From Janthinobacterium sp. CG3 (GTDB lineage Bacteria; Pseudomonadota; Gammaproteobacteria; Burkholderiales; Burkholderiaceae_D): a stretch of 64,000 nt of DNA. The notes beneath the pieces are model-generated. The model was not told the DNA's origin. It saw only the letters and a program-made list of their open reading frames with translations, and made no database searches. Positions 1 to 8,197 of this stretch are shown one piece after another. Every line of letters begins with the position of its first letter. The stretch's first letter is position 1. Location: contig NZ_KB467825.1 of the NCBI RefSeq assembly GCF_000344615.1, positions 223,165-287,164 of the forward strand, given 5' to 3'. The position numbers and the translations under genes are program-made.

Positions 1-295
1 GCGCATTGCGCGTTTGATGCGCTTGGGCCGGACCTGTCCGGACCTGGACGCGGAACTGTTCTTCGATCCGGATGAGATTCAAGCGGCCTATTTGCTGCGC
101 AAAAAGACGCCACCGAACAAGCCACGCCTGAACGACGTTCTGCGCCAAGTCGCCTGCGTCGGCGGCTTCCTCGCTCGCAAGAGCGATGGCGAGCCCGGCG
201 TCAAGACGATCTGGCTTGGATTGAAGGATGTTCACGTGGCGGCGGAAACGATACGCACCCTACGCGAAATGGGGGCGCTCAAGAGTTGTGTATAA
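1..295 (+). CDS. IS4/IS50-type transposase, C-terminal part (5' end outside window)
   Basis: The reading frame is open from the left edge (frame of base 2) to a TAA at 293-295, giving about 97 residues. The text around GGFLARKSDGEPGVKTIWLG matches what I remember of the C-terminal end of Tn5/IS50-like IS4-family transposases, including the preceding DPDEIQAAYLL stretch. The catalytic DDE residues would lie upstream, outside the window, so activity cannot be judged. The stop codon falls inside a Tn5-like terminal repeat (284-302), which places the end of the element here. An internal TTG/ATG at 14-19 is unlikely to be the true start, because homology continues upstream of it. Confidence 0.85.
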   Translation, partial: RIARLMRLGRTCPDLDAELFFDPDEIQAAYLLRKKTPPNKPRLNDVLRQVACVGGFLARKSDGEPGVKTIWLGLKDVHVAAETIRTLREMGALKSCV

Positions 296-302
296 CGAGG
301 TG
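284..302 (+). repeat. Probable right terminal inverted repeat of the IS element
   Basis: The 19 bases starting at 284 match the reverse complement of the Tn5 outer end at 11 of the first 12 positions (AGTTGTGTATAA here, ACTTGTGTATAA in Tn5). As in Tn5, they contain a DnaA-box-like 9-mer (TGTGTATAA, 287-295). The transposase stop codon lies within the repeat. The partner repeat is outside the window, so the boundary is inferred from position and similarity only. Confidence 0.6.
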
Positions 303-509
303 TCTTAAACTAGGCAAATATAGCTATATTCCAAAAGGTAGTTTAGTTTCCAATCCGCATTGGATCGTCCACATCCAAGTGTTTAGTTAAAACACAAATG
401 ACTTCTGCTATCCATAGTAAAGGTGCTATACTAAATGCAGCCAGTTCACCTCTATTGCGTGGCGCAACAGGGCCTGTAGCGTTCAATACACACAGCAAAG
501 CTAGCGGCA
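303..509. other. AT-rich intergenic DNA between the IS end and the KaiC-type cassette
   Basis: This stretch is visibly richer in A and T than the rest of the window. It holds a perfect 14-bp palindrome (AATATAGCTATATT, 317-330), a 6-bp inverted repeat with a 4-base loop (349-364), and a good -10-like hexamer TATACT at 427-432, with only a weak -35 candidate near 403-408. It probably contains the promoter of the cassette starting at 510. No convincing gene is present; a minus-strand frame across 343-738 has no family resemblance and overlaps the better plus-strand gene. Confidence 0.4.
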
Positions 510-914
510 ATGGACAAAGATGACGACACGCAACTATTAGTGCGGCGGGCGATGGCCGTCGTAGCGCGCAATGGCGGCGCCGATCCGGTCGCCCGGGCGT
601 TGCGCGTTTGGGCGCGGCTGGCGGGGCATTTGAGCCCGTTGATCGGCGAGGCCGGTTACTGCGCGCTGTATGGACGGGCCCTGCGTCTGGTCGGCGACAG
701 GCATCCAGGGTTGACGCCCCGCCCGTCGCCGCAGGCAATCGACGCCCTCCTCTCGAGCTTGAAGGAAAACCTCTCGTCCATCGACCCGGCCAGCGCGGAC
801 AACGCGAACCTCGCTTTGCTCGACAGCTTCACCGGGCTGCTGTCGGGTTTAATCGGCGAGGCGCTCACCACTCGGCTTCTGAACACCGCATGGGCAGATG
901 AGCCTGAAGGATAG
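510..914 (+). CDS. Small conserved-looking protein of the KaiC-type cassette, function unknown
   Basis: I do not recognise a domain in this 134-residue protein. It is predicted soluble and mostly helical, with an acidic start (MDKDDD), no signal peptide and no membrane segment. Its stop codon precedes the ATG of the KaiC-like gene at 919 by four bases, and it reads in the same direction, so the two are almost certainly cotranscribed and translationally linked. The coding sequence contains the ribosome binding site of the next gene (GAAGGA, about 905-910). By context it may be a partner or regulator of the KaiC-like ATPase or of the kinase after it; that is inference. The ATG at 510 has no strong ribosome binding site. 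Confidence 0.7.
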   Translation: MDKDDDTQLLVRRAMAVVARNGGADPVARALRVWARLAGHLSPLIGEAGYCALYGRALRLVGDRHPGLTPRPSPQAIDALLSSLKENLSSIDPASADNANLALLDSFTGLLSGLIGEALTTRLLNTAWADEPEG

Positions 915-918
915 AAAA

Positions 919-2385
919 ATGAATGACAAAGTGAGCCTGGGAGTCCAACCGAGTGGCGTGCCGGGACTCGATGCGCTGCTCGGCGGCGGCCTCAGCGAAT
1001 TTTCCTTCAACGTGATCGCCGGCGCGCCCGGCACCGGCAAGACCACGCTGGCGCACCAGATCATGTTCGGCCTCGCCAGCCCACAGAAGAAGGCGCTGTT
1101 CTTCACCGTGCTGGGCGAGCCGCCGCTGAAAATGCTACGCTACCAGCAACAATTCGCGTTTTTCGACATCGACAAGGTCGACAGTTGTATCCGCTACGTC
1201 AACCTGGCCGAGAACCTGCGCGCCGGCGACTTCAGCGGCGTGCTCGAACGCATCACCCGCGAGGTCGAAACCTTCGCCCCCGGGCTGGTGTTCGTCGACT
1301 CGTTCCGCTCGGTGATCCAGACCGCCAAGAGCGGCAACGAGGGCGTCTCCGACATGCAGCACTTCGTCCAGGAACTGGGCACGCGCATGACCAGCTGGCA
1401 GGCGACGACGTTCTTGATCGGCGAATACGCGCCGGCCGAGGTCGAGGCTAATCCGGTGATGACGGTCGCCGACGGCCTGTTCTCGCTGTCGCAGCAAGTC
1501 GAGCAAAATTCGGCGGTGCGCAAGATCTGCATCATCAAGATGCGCGGCCACGCCCATTTGTCTGGCTCGCATACCTTCCGCATCACCGGCGACGGCTTAC
1601 GCATCTATCCACGCCTGCTGCCGCCGCTGGCCGCCAGGGACCGCGCCCTGCCGGTCGACCAGAACACCCGCCGCGTCTCGACGGGCGTATCCCAGCTAGA
1701 CGTGTTGCTGGACGGCGGCTTGCCGCTGGGTCACGCGGTGCTGGTGGTGGGGCCGTCCGGCTCGGGCAAGACCATTCTCGGCGCGGCCTTCCTGGCCGAG
1801 GGCGCGCGCCTGGGCGAGAAAGGCGTGCTGGCCTGCTTTGAAAAGGGTTCCGCCATTGTCCGCAACGCCCGCCTGGCGCAACTGCTCGAGCGCGACGCCG
1901 TCAGCGTTGTCCAGGGCCGCGCACTCGACCTGCCGGTTGAAGAGTTACTCGACGAGCTGGTGCAGGAGGTCGTGCGCACCGGCGCCACCCGCGTCGTCAT
2001 CGACTCGCTGTCGGAACTGGGCCTGTACCTGGCGCCCGAAGGCCGCCAGGATTTCCGCGAGTCGGTGTTTCGCATCCTGGCCACGCTGGCCAATCTGGGC
2101 GTCACCGTGCTGGTGACCATCGGCCTGGAGGACCGTTTCACCGACATGCGCTTCAGCCAGGCCGACACCTCCTTCCTGGTCGACGCCATCGTCGCCATGC
2201 GCTACGTCGAGATCGAGGGCCGCCTGAGCAAAGTGATCTCCGTCGTCAAGGTGCGCGGCAGCGCCCACAGCACCGACCTGCGCCACTACGTCATCACCGA
2301 CCGCGGCATCGAGATCGACGAGCGACCGATGCCATTCGAAGGCCTGCTCTCGGGCCACCCCAGAGCAAGCACAACGTCGGATTAA
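919..2385 (+). CDS. KaiC-like RecA-superfamily ATPase with two KaiC domains
   Basis: This 488-residue protein has two tandem KaiC domains. Walker A motifs are GAPGTGKTT at about residues 35-43 and GPSGSGKT at about 278-285. It has the KaiC-typical ends of each domain (IIKMRG in the first, YVEIEG followed by VVKVRG in the second). KaiC proteins hydrolyse ATP slowly and may autophosphorylate; the cyanobacterial member is the clock oscillator. In my alignment from memory the paired catalytic glutamates are only half kept: GE in domain 1 and EK in domain 2. The Ser-Thr phosphosite pair is Ser-Phe (DTSFLVD). No kaiA or kaiB is nearby. I prefer ATG 919 over 898 because GAAGGA lies eight bases upstream. 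It is followed 11 bases later by a hybrid kinase. Confidence 0.88.
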   Translation: MNDKVSLGVQPSGVPGLDALLGGGLSEFSFNVIAGAPGTGKTTLAHQIMFGLASPQKKALFFTVLGEPPLKMLRYQQQFAFFDIDKVDSCIRYVNLAENLRAGDFSGVLERITREVETFAPGLVFVDSFRSVIQTAKSGNEGVSDMQHFVQELGTRMTSWQATTFLIGEYAPAEVEANPVMTVADGLFSLSQQVEQNSAVRKICIIKMRGHAHLSGSHTFRITGDGLRIYPRLLPPLAARDRALPVDQNTRRVSTGVSQLDVLLDGGLPLGHAVLVVGPSGSGKTILGAAFLAEGARLGEKGVLACFEKGSAIVRNARLAQLLERDAVSVVQGRALDLPVEELLDELVQEVVRTGATRVVIDSLSELGLYLAPEGRQDFRESVFRILATLANLGVTVLVTIGLEDRFTDMRFSQADTSFLVDAIVAMRYVEIEGRLSKVISVVKVRGSAHSTDLRHYVITDRGIEIDERPMPFEGLLSGHPRASTTSD

Positions 2386-2396
2386 GCGACAGCGCC

Positions 2397-3731
2397 ATGA
2401 CGATACTTGACAGCGGCGCGATACTTGACAGCGGCGGCGGCCCTGGGCCGCGGACCAGCCAAGCCGCGCTGTGGGACCAGATCACCGAACGGCGCGCGCC
2501 GGTGCGCGGCTATGACGCGCGCGAAGACTTGATCGCGCAGTTGCTCGAAGCGAACCAGAACCTGGTGCTGGCCACCATCAACGCGCAAAACCTGCGCGAC
2601 GAGGCCGAGGCGAGCAACCAGCGCCAAAACGAGTTCCTGGCGATGCTGGCGCACGAATTGCGCAACCCGCTGGCGCCGATCAGCGGTGCGGCCGCGCTGA
2701 TCGGCAAGACGCCCGACGCCTCGCCCCAGCTCGGCCAACTGCAAGCCATCATTGGCCGCCAGGCGGGCCATTTATCACGCCTGCTCGACGACTTGCTGGA
2801 CGCGGCCCGCATCAACAGCGGCAAGATCTCGCTGCGAGTACAATCGATCCTGCTGGCCGACGTACTCGAGCGGGCCGTCGAAGCCGTCCAGCCGGCGTTG
2901 GACGCACGCCGGCAGCGGCTGATCCTGGAGGCGCCGCCCGGCGCGGTCGGCATCGACGGCGACCATGTGCGGCTAACGCAGGTGTTCTCGAACCTGCTCG
3001 CCAACGCCGCCAAATTTACCCCGGAGGGCGGTTGCATCCGCGTTGTCGTGACAGCGCTGGCGCAGCGCGTCGAGGTGGCGGTCAGCGACAATGGCGCCGG
3101 CATCAGCGCGCACTTGTTACCGCATATTTTCGACCTGTTCACCCAGGGCTCGCGCTCGCCGGCGCGCACCGAAGGCGGACTCGGCATCGGTTTAAGCATT
3201 GTCCGCAACATCGTGCAGATGCACCGCGGAACGGTGACGGCCGGTAGCGCCGGCCCCGGCTGCGGCAGCGTGTTTTTGGTCACCCTGCCGACGGTCGCCC
3301 CCTGCGGCTGCGCGGCCGCGCCGGACGCCCACCCGGCGTGTCCGACCTGCACAATACTGCTGGTCGACGACAACGCCGACGCGTCCGAGACCCTGCAACT
3401 GCTGCTCGAACTGGACCTGCACAAGGTCAGCACGGCCCCCAGCGCCAGAGCCGCGCTGGCGATGGTGCAAGACGACCTCTACGATGTCGTGATTTGCGAC
3501 ATCGGCATGCCGGAGATGAGCGGCATTGAACTGGCGCGCATCCTGCGCGCCTCGGCGCGCGGCCGCCAGCCGTTGCTGCTGGGCTTGTCTGGATACGGCC
3601 AACCACAAGACCGCGCCGACGCCATCGCGGCCGGCTTCGACGGGTATTTCGTCAAACCGGTCGACCCCGACGCCTTGACTGCGGCGATAGCGGCCCACTG
3701 CGCGGCGCGCGGCCAGGCGCGTTCGGCCTGA
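2397..3731 (+). CDS. Soluble hybrid histidine kinase with C-terminal receiver domain
   Basis: The 444-residue protein has no membrane segment or sensor domain. A short N-terminal region is followed by a HisKA domain with the phosphoacceptor His86 in FLAMLAHELRNPLAP. An HATPase_c domain lies at roughly 190-300 (N box NLLANAAKF, G box GGLGIGLSI). A cysteine-rich linker (CGCAAAPDAHPACPTC) leads to a receiver domain at about 318-440 with Asp368 in CDIGMPEMSG. It starts 11 bases after the KaiC-like gene and is probably cotranscribed with it. With no input domain of its own, it may take its signal from the KaiC-like protein or the small protein upstream; this is inference. The first codons contain an 18-bp tandem duplication. 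Confidence 0.9.
   Translation: MTILDSGAILDSGGGPGPRTSQAALWDQITERRAPVRGYDAREDLIAQLLEANQNLVLATINAQNLRDEAEASNQRQNEFLAMLAHELRNPLAPISGAAALIGKTPDASPQLGQLQAIIGRQAGHLSRLLDDLLDAARINSGKISLRVQSILLADVLERAVEAVQPALDARRQRLILEAPPGAVGIDGDHVRLTQVFSNLLANAAKFTPEGGCIRVVVTALAQRVEVAVSDNGAGISAHLLPHIFDLFTQGSRSPARTEGGLGIGLSIVRNIVQMHRGTVTAGSAGPGCGSVFLVTLPTVAPCGCAAAPDAHPACPTCTILLVDDNADASETLQLLLELDLHKVSTAPSARAALAMVQDDLYDVVICDIGMPEMSGIELARILRASARGRQPLLLGLSGYGQPQDRADAIAAGFDGYFVKPVDPDALTAAIAAHCAARGQARSA
2402..2437 (+). repeat. 18-bp tandem duplication at the start of the kinase gene
   Basis: Two adjacent 18-bp units (beginning GATACTTGACAGCGGCG) differ only in the last base. They encode ILDSGA and ILDSGG near residues 3-14 of the kinase. 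The repeat is in frame, so gain or loss of a unit would not disrupt the protein. It could also mean that the true start lies downstream, but no better start is evident. Confidence 0.8.
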
Positions 3732-3747
3732 AGCGGCGCCGCCGCGC

Positions 3748-4914
3748 CTACGCGCCTACGCGCGCGATGACGCCGACGATGACCCATTTCCCGCCGCTCT
3801 GCACCGCGCGCCAGTTGATCGCCGCCGGCAGTATCGCGCCGGATTTGTGGCGCAGCTCCGCGCTTTGCAGGTGCACCGGTCCGCCGGCCAGCAGCGCGTT
3901 GAAGCGTTGCTGCAACTGGGCGCCGTCGCCGACGCCTAAGTCGGCCATGTCGAGCGCGTACAACTCCTGCCGGCTGTAGCCCGACATGGCGCAGGCGGTC
4001 TCGTTGGCGTCGACCACCCGCAGCGTGGCCGGGTCGAGCAGGCAAATGCCCACTTCGAGCGCGTCGATGGCGCCGCGGAAGCGCAGTTGCTCGCGGTTCG
4101 GGCGCATCCGTTCGGTGACGTCCATGCCGATGCCGCGGTAGCCGGCGAAGCGGCTGCCGGCGTCGAACATCGGTTCGCCGCTGACCTGCAGGTATTGGAT
4201 GCTGTTGTCGGCGTTGACGCGGCTGTAGATGAAGTCGAGGAAGGGCCGGCGGTTGGCGATGTTGTCGTTCAACAGCGCCCGCTCGTCGGCGTTCCAACGG
4301 CCGGCCATGACGCCGGCGTCGCCCGCCTCGGCGCCGATGCCCAGCATTTCCTGCACCGGGCCGGAAAACTTGGTCAGCTTGCCCTGCGCATCCTGCTCCC
4401 AGTACCAGTCCGACGACAGCTCGGTGAAGCGCTGGAAGCGCGCCTCGCTCTCGCGCAGCTCGGCGGTGCGCTCGAGCACCGTCTGTTCCAGCACCTTGTT
4501 GTAGTCGTCCAGCTTGCGGTACAGCAGGCGCACCTCGAGCATGTTGTGGATGCGGGTTTTCACCTCGACCAGGTCGAACGGCTTGCTGACGAAGTCCTTG
4601 GCGCCGGCCTGCAGCGCGCGCAGCTTGTGGCCCGGCTGGGCGGTGATGACCAGCACCGGCAGGTAGCCGTCCGGCTCGATCCCGCGCAGGCCGTCCATGA
4701 CCTCGAAGCCGTCCATCTCGGGCATTTGCAGGTCGAGCAGGATCAGGTCGAAGCGCTGCGCCGTGTGCAGGGCGTGCACCGCGCGCGGGTCCATCGTCGT
4801 GACGATGCGGGTGTAGCCGGCGCTGTGCAGCATTTGTTCGAGCAGCATGACATTGGCTTCCTGGTCGTCGACGATCAGGATGCTGGCGTTCAGAATTTCG
4901 GAGGCTTGCAACAT
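3748..4914 (-). CDS. Response regulator-like protein REC-PAS-PAS without an output enzyme domain
   Basis: This 388-residue protein begins with a receiver domain (about 12-125) with the acidic pair VDDQEAN and phosphoacceptor Asp61 in LLDLQMPEMDGF. A short coiled-coil linker (about 128-160, LEQTVLERTAELRESEARFQ) and two PAS domains (about 165-280 and 285-388) follow. There is no kinase, GGDEF, EAL or DNA-binding domain. It may be a phosphorylation-controlled sensor or adaptor, possibly acting through PAS contacts. It lies 43 bases downstream of the membrane hybrid kinase on the same strand, so that kinase is its likely phosphodonor. The gene converges with the kinase ending at 3731, with only 16 bases between them. 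The upstream ribosome binding site is weak. Confidence 0.82.
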   Translation of the reverse strand: MLQASEILNASILIVDDQEANVMLLEQMLHSAGYTRIVTTMDPRAVHALHTAQRFDLILLDLQMPEMDGFEVMDGLRGIEPDGYLPVLVITAQPGHKLRALQAGAKDFVSKPFDLVEVKTRIHNMLEVRLLYRKLDDYNKVLEQTVLERTAELRESEARFQRFTELSSDWYWEQDAQGKLTKFSGPVQEMLGIGAEAGDAGVMAGRWNADERALLNDNIANRRPFLDFIYSRVNADNSIQYLQVSGEPMFDAGSRFAGYRGIGMDVTERMRPNREQLRFRGAIDALEVGICLLDPATLRVVDANETACAMSGYSRQELYALDMADLGVGDGAQLQQRFNALLAGGPVHLQSAELRHKSGAILPAAINWRAVQSGGKWVIVGVIARVGA

Positions 4915-4957
4915 TACGGTGTTCCCAAAAAAAACGGTGTACGGGTGGTGTGCGGCA

Positions 4958-7219
4958 TTATCGTCCGGCCTCGTCGGTCTCGGCCAGGCCGTGCTCGGTC
5001 GCGTGGCGCAGCGCCAGGTCGAGCGCGTCCATGAATTCGAGCACCTTGATCGGCTTGGTCAGGTAGCGGAAGAAGCCGGCGTCCAGGCCTTTTTCTATGT
5101 CGCGCGGCACCGCGTTGGCCGACAGCGCCATCACCGGGATGTGCTGGGTGACGGGGTCGTCGTGCAGCAGCTTGAGCGCGCCGTAGCCGCTGATGCCGGG
5201 CAGGTTGATGTCCATCAGGATGACGTCGGGCTGGTAGGCGCGCGCCAGTTGCATGCCCAGGTGGGCGTCGATCGCGGTCAACAGCTTGAGGTCGCTGCGG
5301 CGGGCGATCAATTGCTCGACCAGGGCCAGGTTGGCCGGGTTGTCCTCGACGTAGAGCAGGGTGCGCAGCGCCGACTCCTGCTGCGCCATCTGCGGCGCGG
5401 TGGCGTGGCCGGCCTCCAGCACGGGCGCGCTGGACGCCTCCAGCTCGACCCAGAAGGTGGTGCCGACGCCGACTTCGCTTTCGACGCCGATCTGACCGCC
5501 CATCAGTTCGACCAGTTGCTTGGTGACGACCAGGCCGATGCCGGTGCCCTCCTCGGTGCTGCTTTCCTGGCCCAGGCGGTTGAACGGCTGGAACAACTGC
5601 TCGAGCTGCTCCGGCGCCAGCCCGGCGCCGGTGTCGCGCACGCTCACGCGCACCCGGCCGGTCTCGCCGAGCGCGTACTCGACGGCGACCGAGCCGCCGT
5701 TCTGGTTATACTTGATGGCGTTCGAGAGCAGGTTGATCATCACCTGCTTGACCCGGGTGCGGTCGGCGTGCACGTACAGCGGCAGGTCGAACGACGGGTA
5801 CTGCATGCGGATGCCGCGCTTTTGCGCCTGCGGCTCGATCATTTCCTGGCAATCCTGCAGCACGTCGGTGAGCGACATCGCCTCCTGCGACATGGTGACC
5901 TTGCCCGACTCGATCATCGCCAGGTCGAGGATTTCGTTGATCAGGCGCAGCAGATACCAGCCGCCCTTGAGGATCTGGTCGATCGAGCGCTGCTGCGGCA
6001 GCGTCGGCGGCGGCGTCTCCGACGCCATCAACTGGGCGAAGCCGAGCACGGCGTTGAGCGGCGTGCGCAATTCGTGGCTCATGCTCGACAAGAACTCGGA
6101 CTTGGCCAGGTTGGCCTTCTCGGCCGCCGCCGTCGCGCTTTCCAGTTCGACGTTGTTTTCCTGCAGCGTGCGCTCGAACTGCTTGCGCTCGGTGATGTCG
6201 CGCGCCGCCGCGAACACGCCCTGCAACTTGCGCTCGCGGTCGTGGAAGGTGCTGGCGTTGTACGACACCAGCGTCTCCGTGCCGTCGCGCGAAATGGCGG
6301 TCAGCTCGTAGTTGGTGACCTTGCCCTCGCGCAGCACGCGGCCGATGGCCGCCTCGGCGCGCTCCGGCTCGGTGAAGTAGTTTTTACACGGCGCGCCGAT
6401 CAGCTCGTCGCGGGTGCAGCCGGTCAAGGCCTCCATCTGCTGGTTGACGTCGCTGATGATGCCGCGCGGGTCGGTCGTCATCAAGGCGTCGATGTTCGAC
6501 TCGATCAGCGAACGGGTGTAGAACTGCTGGTCGCGCAGGCGCTGGTCGAGCACGGCCTGCTCGGCCTCGACCCGCTTGCGCGCCGTGTTGTCGGTGCCGA
6601 TCAGCAGGTAGCCGATGACCTTGCCCTCGGCGTCGCGCAGCGCCGTCACCGAGACGATGGCCGGGAAGCGGCTGCCGTCCTTGCGGATGTAGGTCAGCTC
6701 GTAGATGTCCTCGATGCCGCGCGAGGCCTTGAACACCAGCGCCTCGAAGCCGGGGGTGATCGGCGTGTCCAGTTCCAGGCTCAGGGCGGCGGCGCGGGCG
6801 ACCACCTCCTGGGCGTCGGAAATACCGGCCGGGGTGATCTTGTCGACGACGTCGGCCGCCTCGTAGCCCAGCATGCGCTCGGCGCCGACGTTGAAAATCT
6901 GGATCACGCCCTGGGCGTCGGTGGCGATGCTGGAGAAGTTGGCGCTGTTGAAAATGGCGTCCTGCAACGCGCCGGCCTTCAGCAACGGTTCGGAGACCGG
7001 CACCTCCGGGCGCAGCAGCAGCGGGCGGATGCGCCGGTGCAGCAGCGCCAGGAACAGCAGCAGCCCGGCGATGGCCGCCTCGACGGCGAGCAGCACCGGC
7101 AGCGATGCGGCGCCGCCGCAGGCCAGCACGACGCCCAGCGCCAGCAGCACCAGCAAGGTGGCGCCGAAGCCGATGGACAATAGGCGCTCGGCCGGCATGG
7201 TGTGATTCGTTTGCATCAT
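4958..7219 (-). CDS. Membrane hybrid sensor kinase TM-PAS-PAS-HisKA-HATPase-REC
   Basis: The preferred start at 7219 gives 753 residues. Two close hydrophobic segments (about 12-55) anchor the protein with almost no periplasmic part. Two PAS domains follow (about 85-215 and 235-345). HisKA carries His382 in FLSSMSHELRTPLNAVLGF, HATPase_c lies at about 475-590 (GTGIGLVV G box), and a C-terminal receiver carries Asp670 in ILMDINLPGISG. The layout suggests sensing of a cytoplasmic or membrane-proximal signal by PAS, then a phosphorelay. The REC-PAS-PAS gene follows directly. I chose the tandem ATG codons at 7219/7216 because AAGG lies about seven bases upstream; a longer frame to 7279 lacks family support. 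Confidence 0.9.
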   Translation of the reverse strand: MMQTNHTMPAERLLSIGFGATLLVLLALGVVLACGGAASLPVLLAVEAAIAGLLLFLALLHRRIRPLLLRPEVPVSEPLLKAGALQDAIFNSANFSSIATDAQGVIQIFNVGAERMLGYEAADVVDKITPAGISDAQEVVARAAALSLELDTPITPGFEALVFKASRGIEDIYELTYIRKDGSRFPAIVSVTALRDAEGKVIGYLLIGTDNTARKRVEAEQAVLDQRLRDQQFYTRSLIESNIDALMTTDPRGIISDVNQQMEALTGCTRDELIGAPCKNYFTEPERAEAAIGRVLREGKVTNYELTAISRDGTETLVSYNASTFHDRERKLQGVFAAARDITERKQFERTLQENNVELESATAAAEKANLAKSEFLSSMSHELRTPLNAVLGFAQLMASETPPPTLPQQRSIDQILKGGWYLLRLINEILDLAMIESGKVTMSQEAMSLTDVLQDCQEMIEPQAQKRGIRMQYPSFDLPLYVHADRTRVKQVMINLLSNAIKYNQNGGSVAVEYALGETGRVRVSVRDTGAGLAPEQLEQLFQPFNRLGQESSTEEGTGIGLVVTKQLVELMGGQIGVESEVGVGTTFWVELEASSAPVLEAGHATAPQMAQQESALRTLLYVEDNPANLALVEQLIARRSDLKLLTAIDAHLGMQLARAYQPDVILMDINLPGISGYGALKLLHDDPVTQHIPVMALSANAVPRDIEKGLDAGFFRYLTKPIKVLEFMDALDLALRHATEHGLAETDEAGR

Positions 7220-7321
7220 ATTGTAACCTTGATCAACTGCTTGGGAGCGCAAGCCTCGGCTCCCACAAGGTGGCGGCAATGCCGCGATGCCGGCGCACCG
7301 GCATGCTGGTGTTGACTAGGC

Positions 7322-8050
7322 CTAGGCCGCCTGGCGCTGGCGCACGTCCGACAGCAGGCGCGCGAACTCCTTCTTGACGACGGCGTAGCACTCGCAGACG
7401 TCGCCCTCCAGGCCGGCCCGGTCCAGCACCGTGATGTGGCCGCGCCGGTAACTGATGAAACCGTAGCCCTGCAGGCGGCCGGCGGCCTCGGTGACGCCCT
7501 CGCGGCGCACGCCGAGCATGTTGGCGATCAATTCCTGCGTCATTGTCAATTCGTTGGTCGGCAGGCGGTCCAGCGTCAGCAGCAGCCAGCGGCACAGTTG
7601 CTGCTCGACCGAGTGGTGGCGGTTGCACACGGCCGTCTGCGACATTTGCGTCAGCAGCGCCTGGGTGTAGCGCAGCAGCAGGCGCATCACCGGCCCGGCG
7701 CGGTTGAACTCCTCCATCAGCAACTGCGCCTTCAGGCGGTAGCCGTGGCCGCCGGTTTGCACCACCGCGCGGCTGGGCGTGGTGTCGCCGCCCATGAACA
7801 GCGACACGCCCAGCACGCCCTCGTTGCCGACGCCGGCGATCTCGGACGAGCCTCCATTTTCAAGCAAGTAGTGTAGCGAAACGATGGCGCTTGTGGGAAA
7901 ATAAACGTGGTGCAACTTGCCGCCGGATTCGTAGAGCACGTCGCCCAGCAACATCGGCACCAGTTCCAGATGCGGCGCCAGACGCTCGAAGTCGGCGTGC
8001 GGCAAGGCGGCCAGAATGTGGTTTTGATTCGGATCGTGCGCACGTGCCAT
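7322..8050 (-). CDS. Crp/Fnr-family transcriptional regulator
   Basis: The 242-residue protein has an N-terminal cyclic-nucleotide-binding-like beta-barrel (about 20-130) and a C-terminal Crp-type winged helix-turn-helix (about 150-220; LTMTQELIANMLGVRREGV). I see no N-terminal Fnr-style cysteine cluster, so an Fe-S oxygen sensor is unlikely. The recognition region resembles the subgroup with ANMLGVRR that is common in soil betaproteobacteria. The gene is divergent from the GGDEF-EAL gene at 8335, and the 284-bp gap contains an 11-bp inverted repeat (8198-8229) that would suit a dimeric regulator. The ligand is unknown. A G7 tract lies about 35 bases upstream of the ATG. Confidence 0.9.
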   Translation of the reverse strand: MARAHDPNQNHILAALPHADFERLAPHLELVPMLLGDVLYESGGKLHHVYFPTSAIVSLHYLLENGGSSEIAGVGNEGVLGVSLFMGGDTTPSRAVVQTGGHGYRLKAQLLMEEFNRAGPVMRLLLRYTQALLTQMSQTAVCNRHHSVEQQLCRWLLLTLDRLPTNELTMTQELIANMLGVRREGVTEAAGRLQGYGFISYRRGHITVLDRAGLEGDVCECYAVVKKEFARLLSDVRQRQAA

Positions 8051-8197
8051 ATATCGGTATTCCTGCTTCCAGTCGTCAGCTAGCGGGGGGGAGAGGATGA
8101 AGGCGTCCGAACGAGAGTCGCCACAGGACAGGGTAACACAGGCGCGCCCGTCCGCCCGGACTGTATTGCCCTCGGGCTAGCACCGTCTGTTCGGTAC

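Noticed and set aside
1..302. Intact insertion sequence
   Set aside because: Only the C-terminal part of the transposase and one end are inside the window.
343..738. Minus-strand open frame overlapping the 510-914 gene
   Set aside because: Arg/Pro-rich composition typical of antisense translation of GC-rich DNA, no recognised domain, and it overlaps a better gene linked to the KaiC gene.
919..2385. Complete circadian clock (kaiABC)
   Set aside because: No kaiA or kaiB gene is present in the window, and clock-specific phosphosites are not fully kept.
4847..7183. Very long plus-strand open frame (778 residues) opposite the membrane hybrid kinase
   Set aside because: Composition is the antisense shadow of high-GC coding DNA (Gln, Arg, Val, His rich), and the minus strand encodes a clear kinase.
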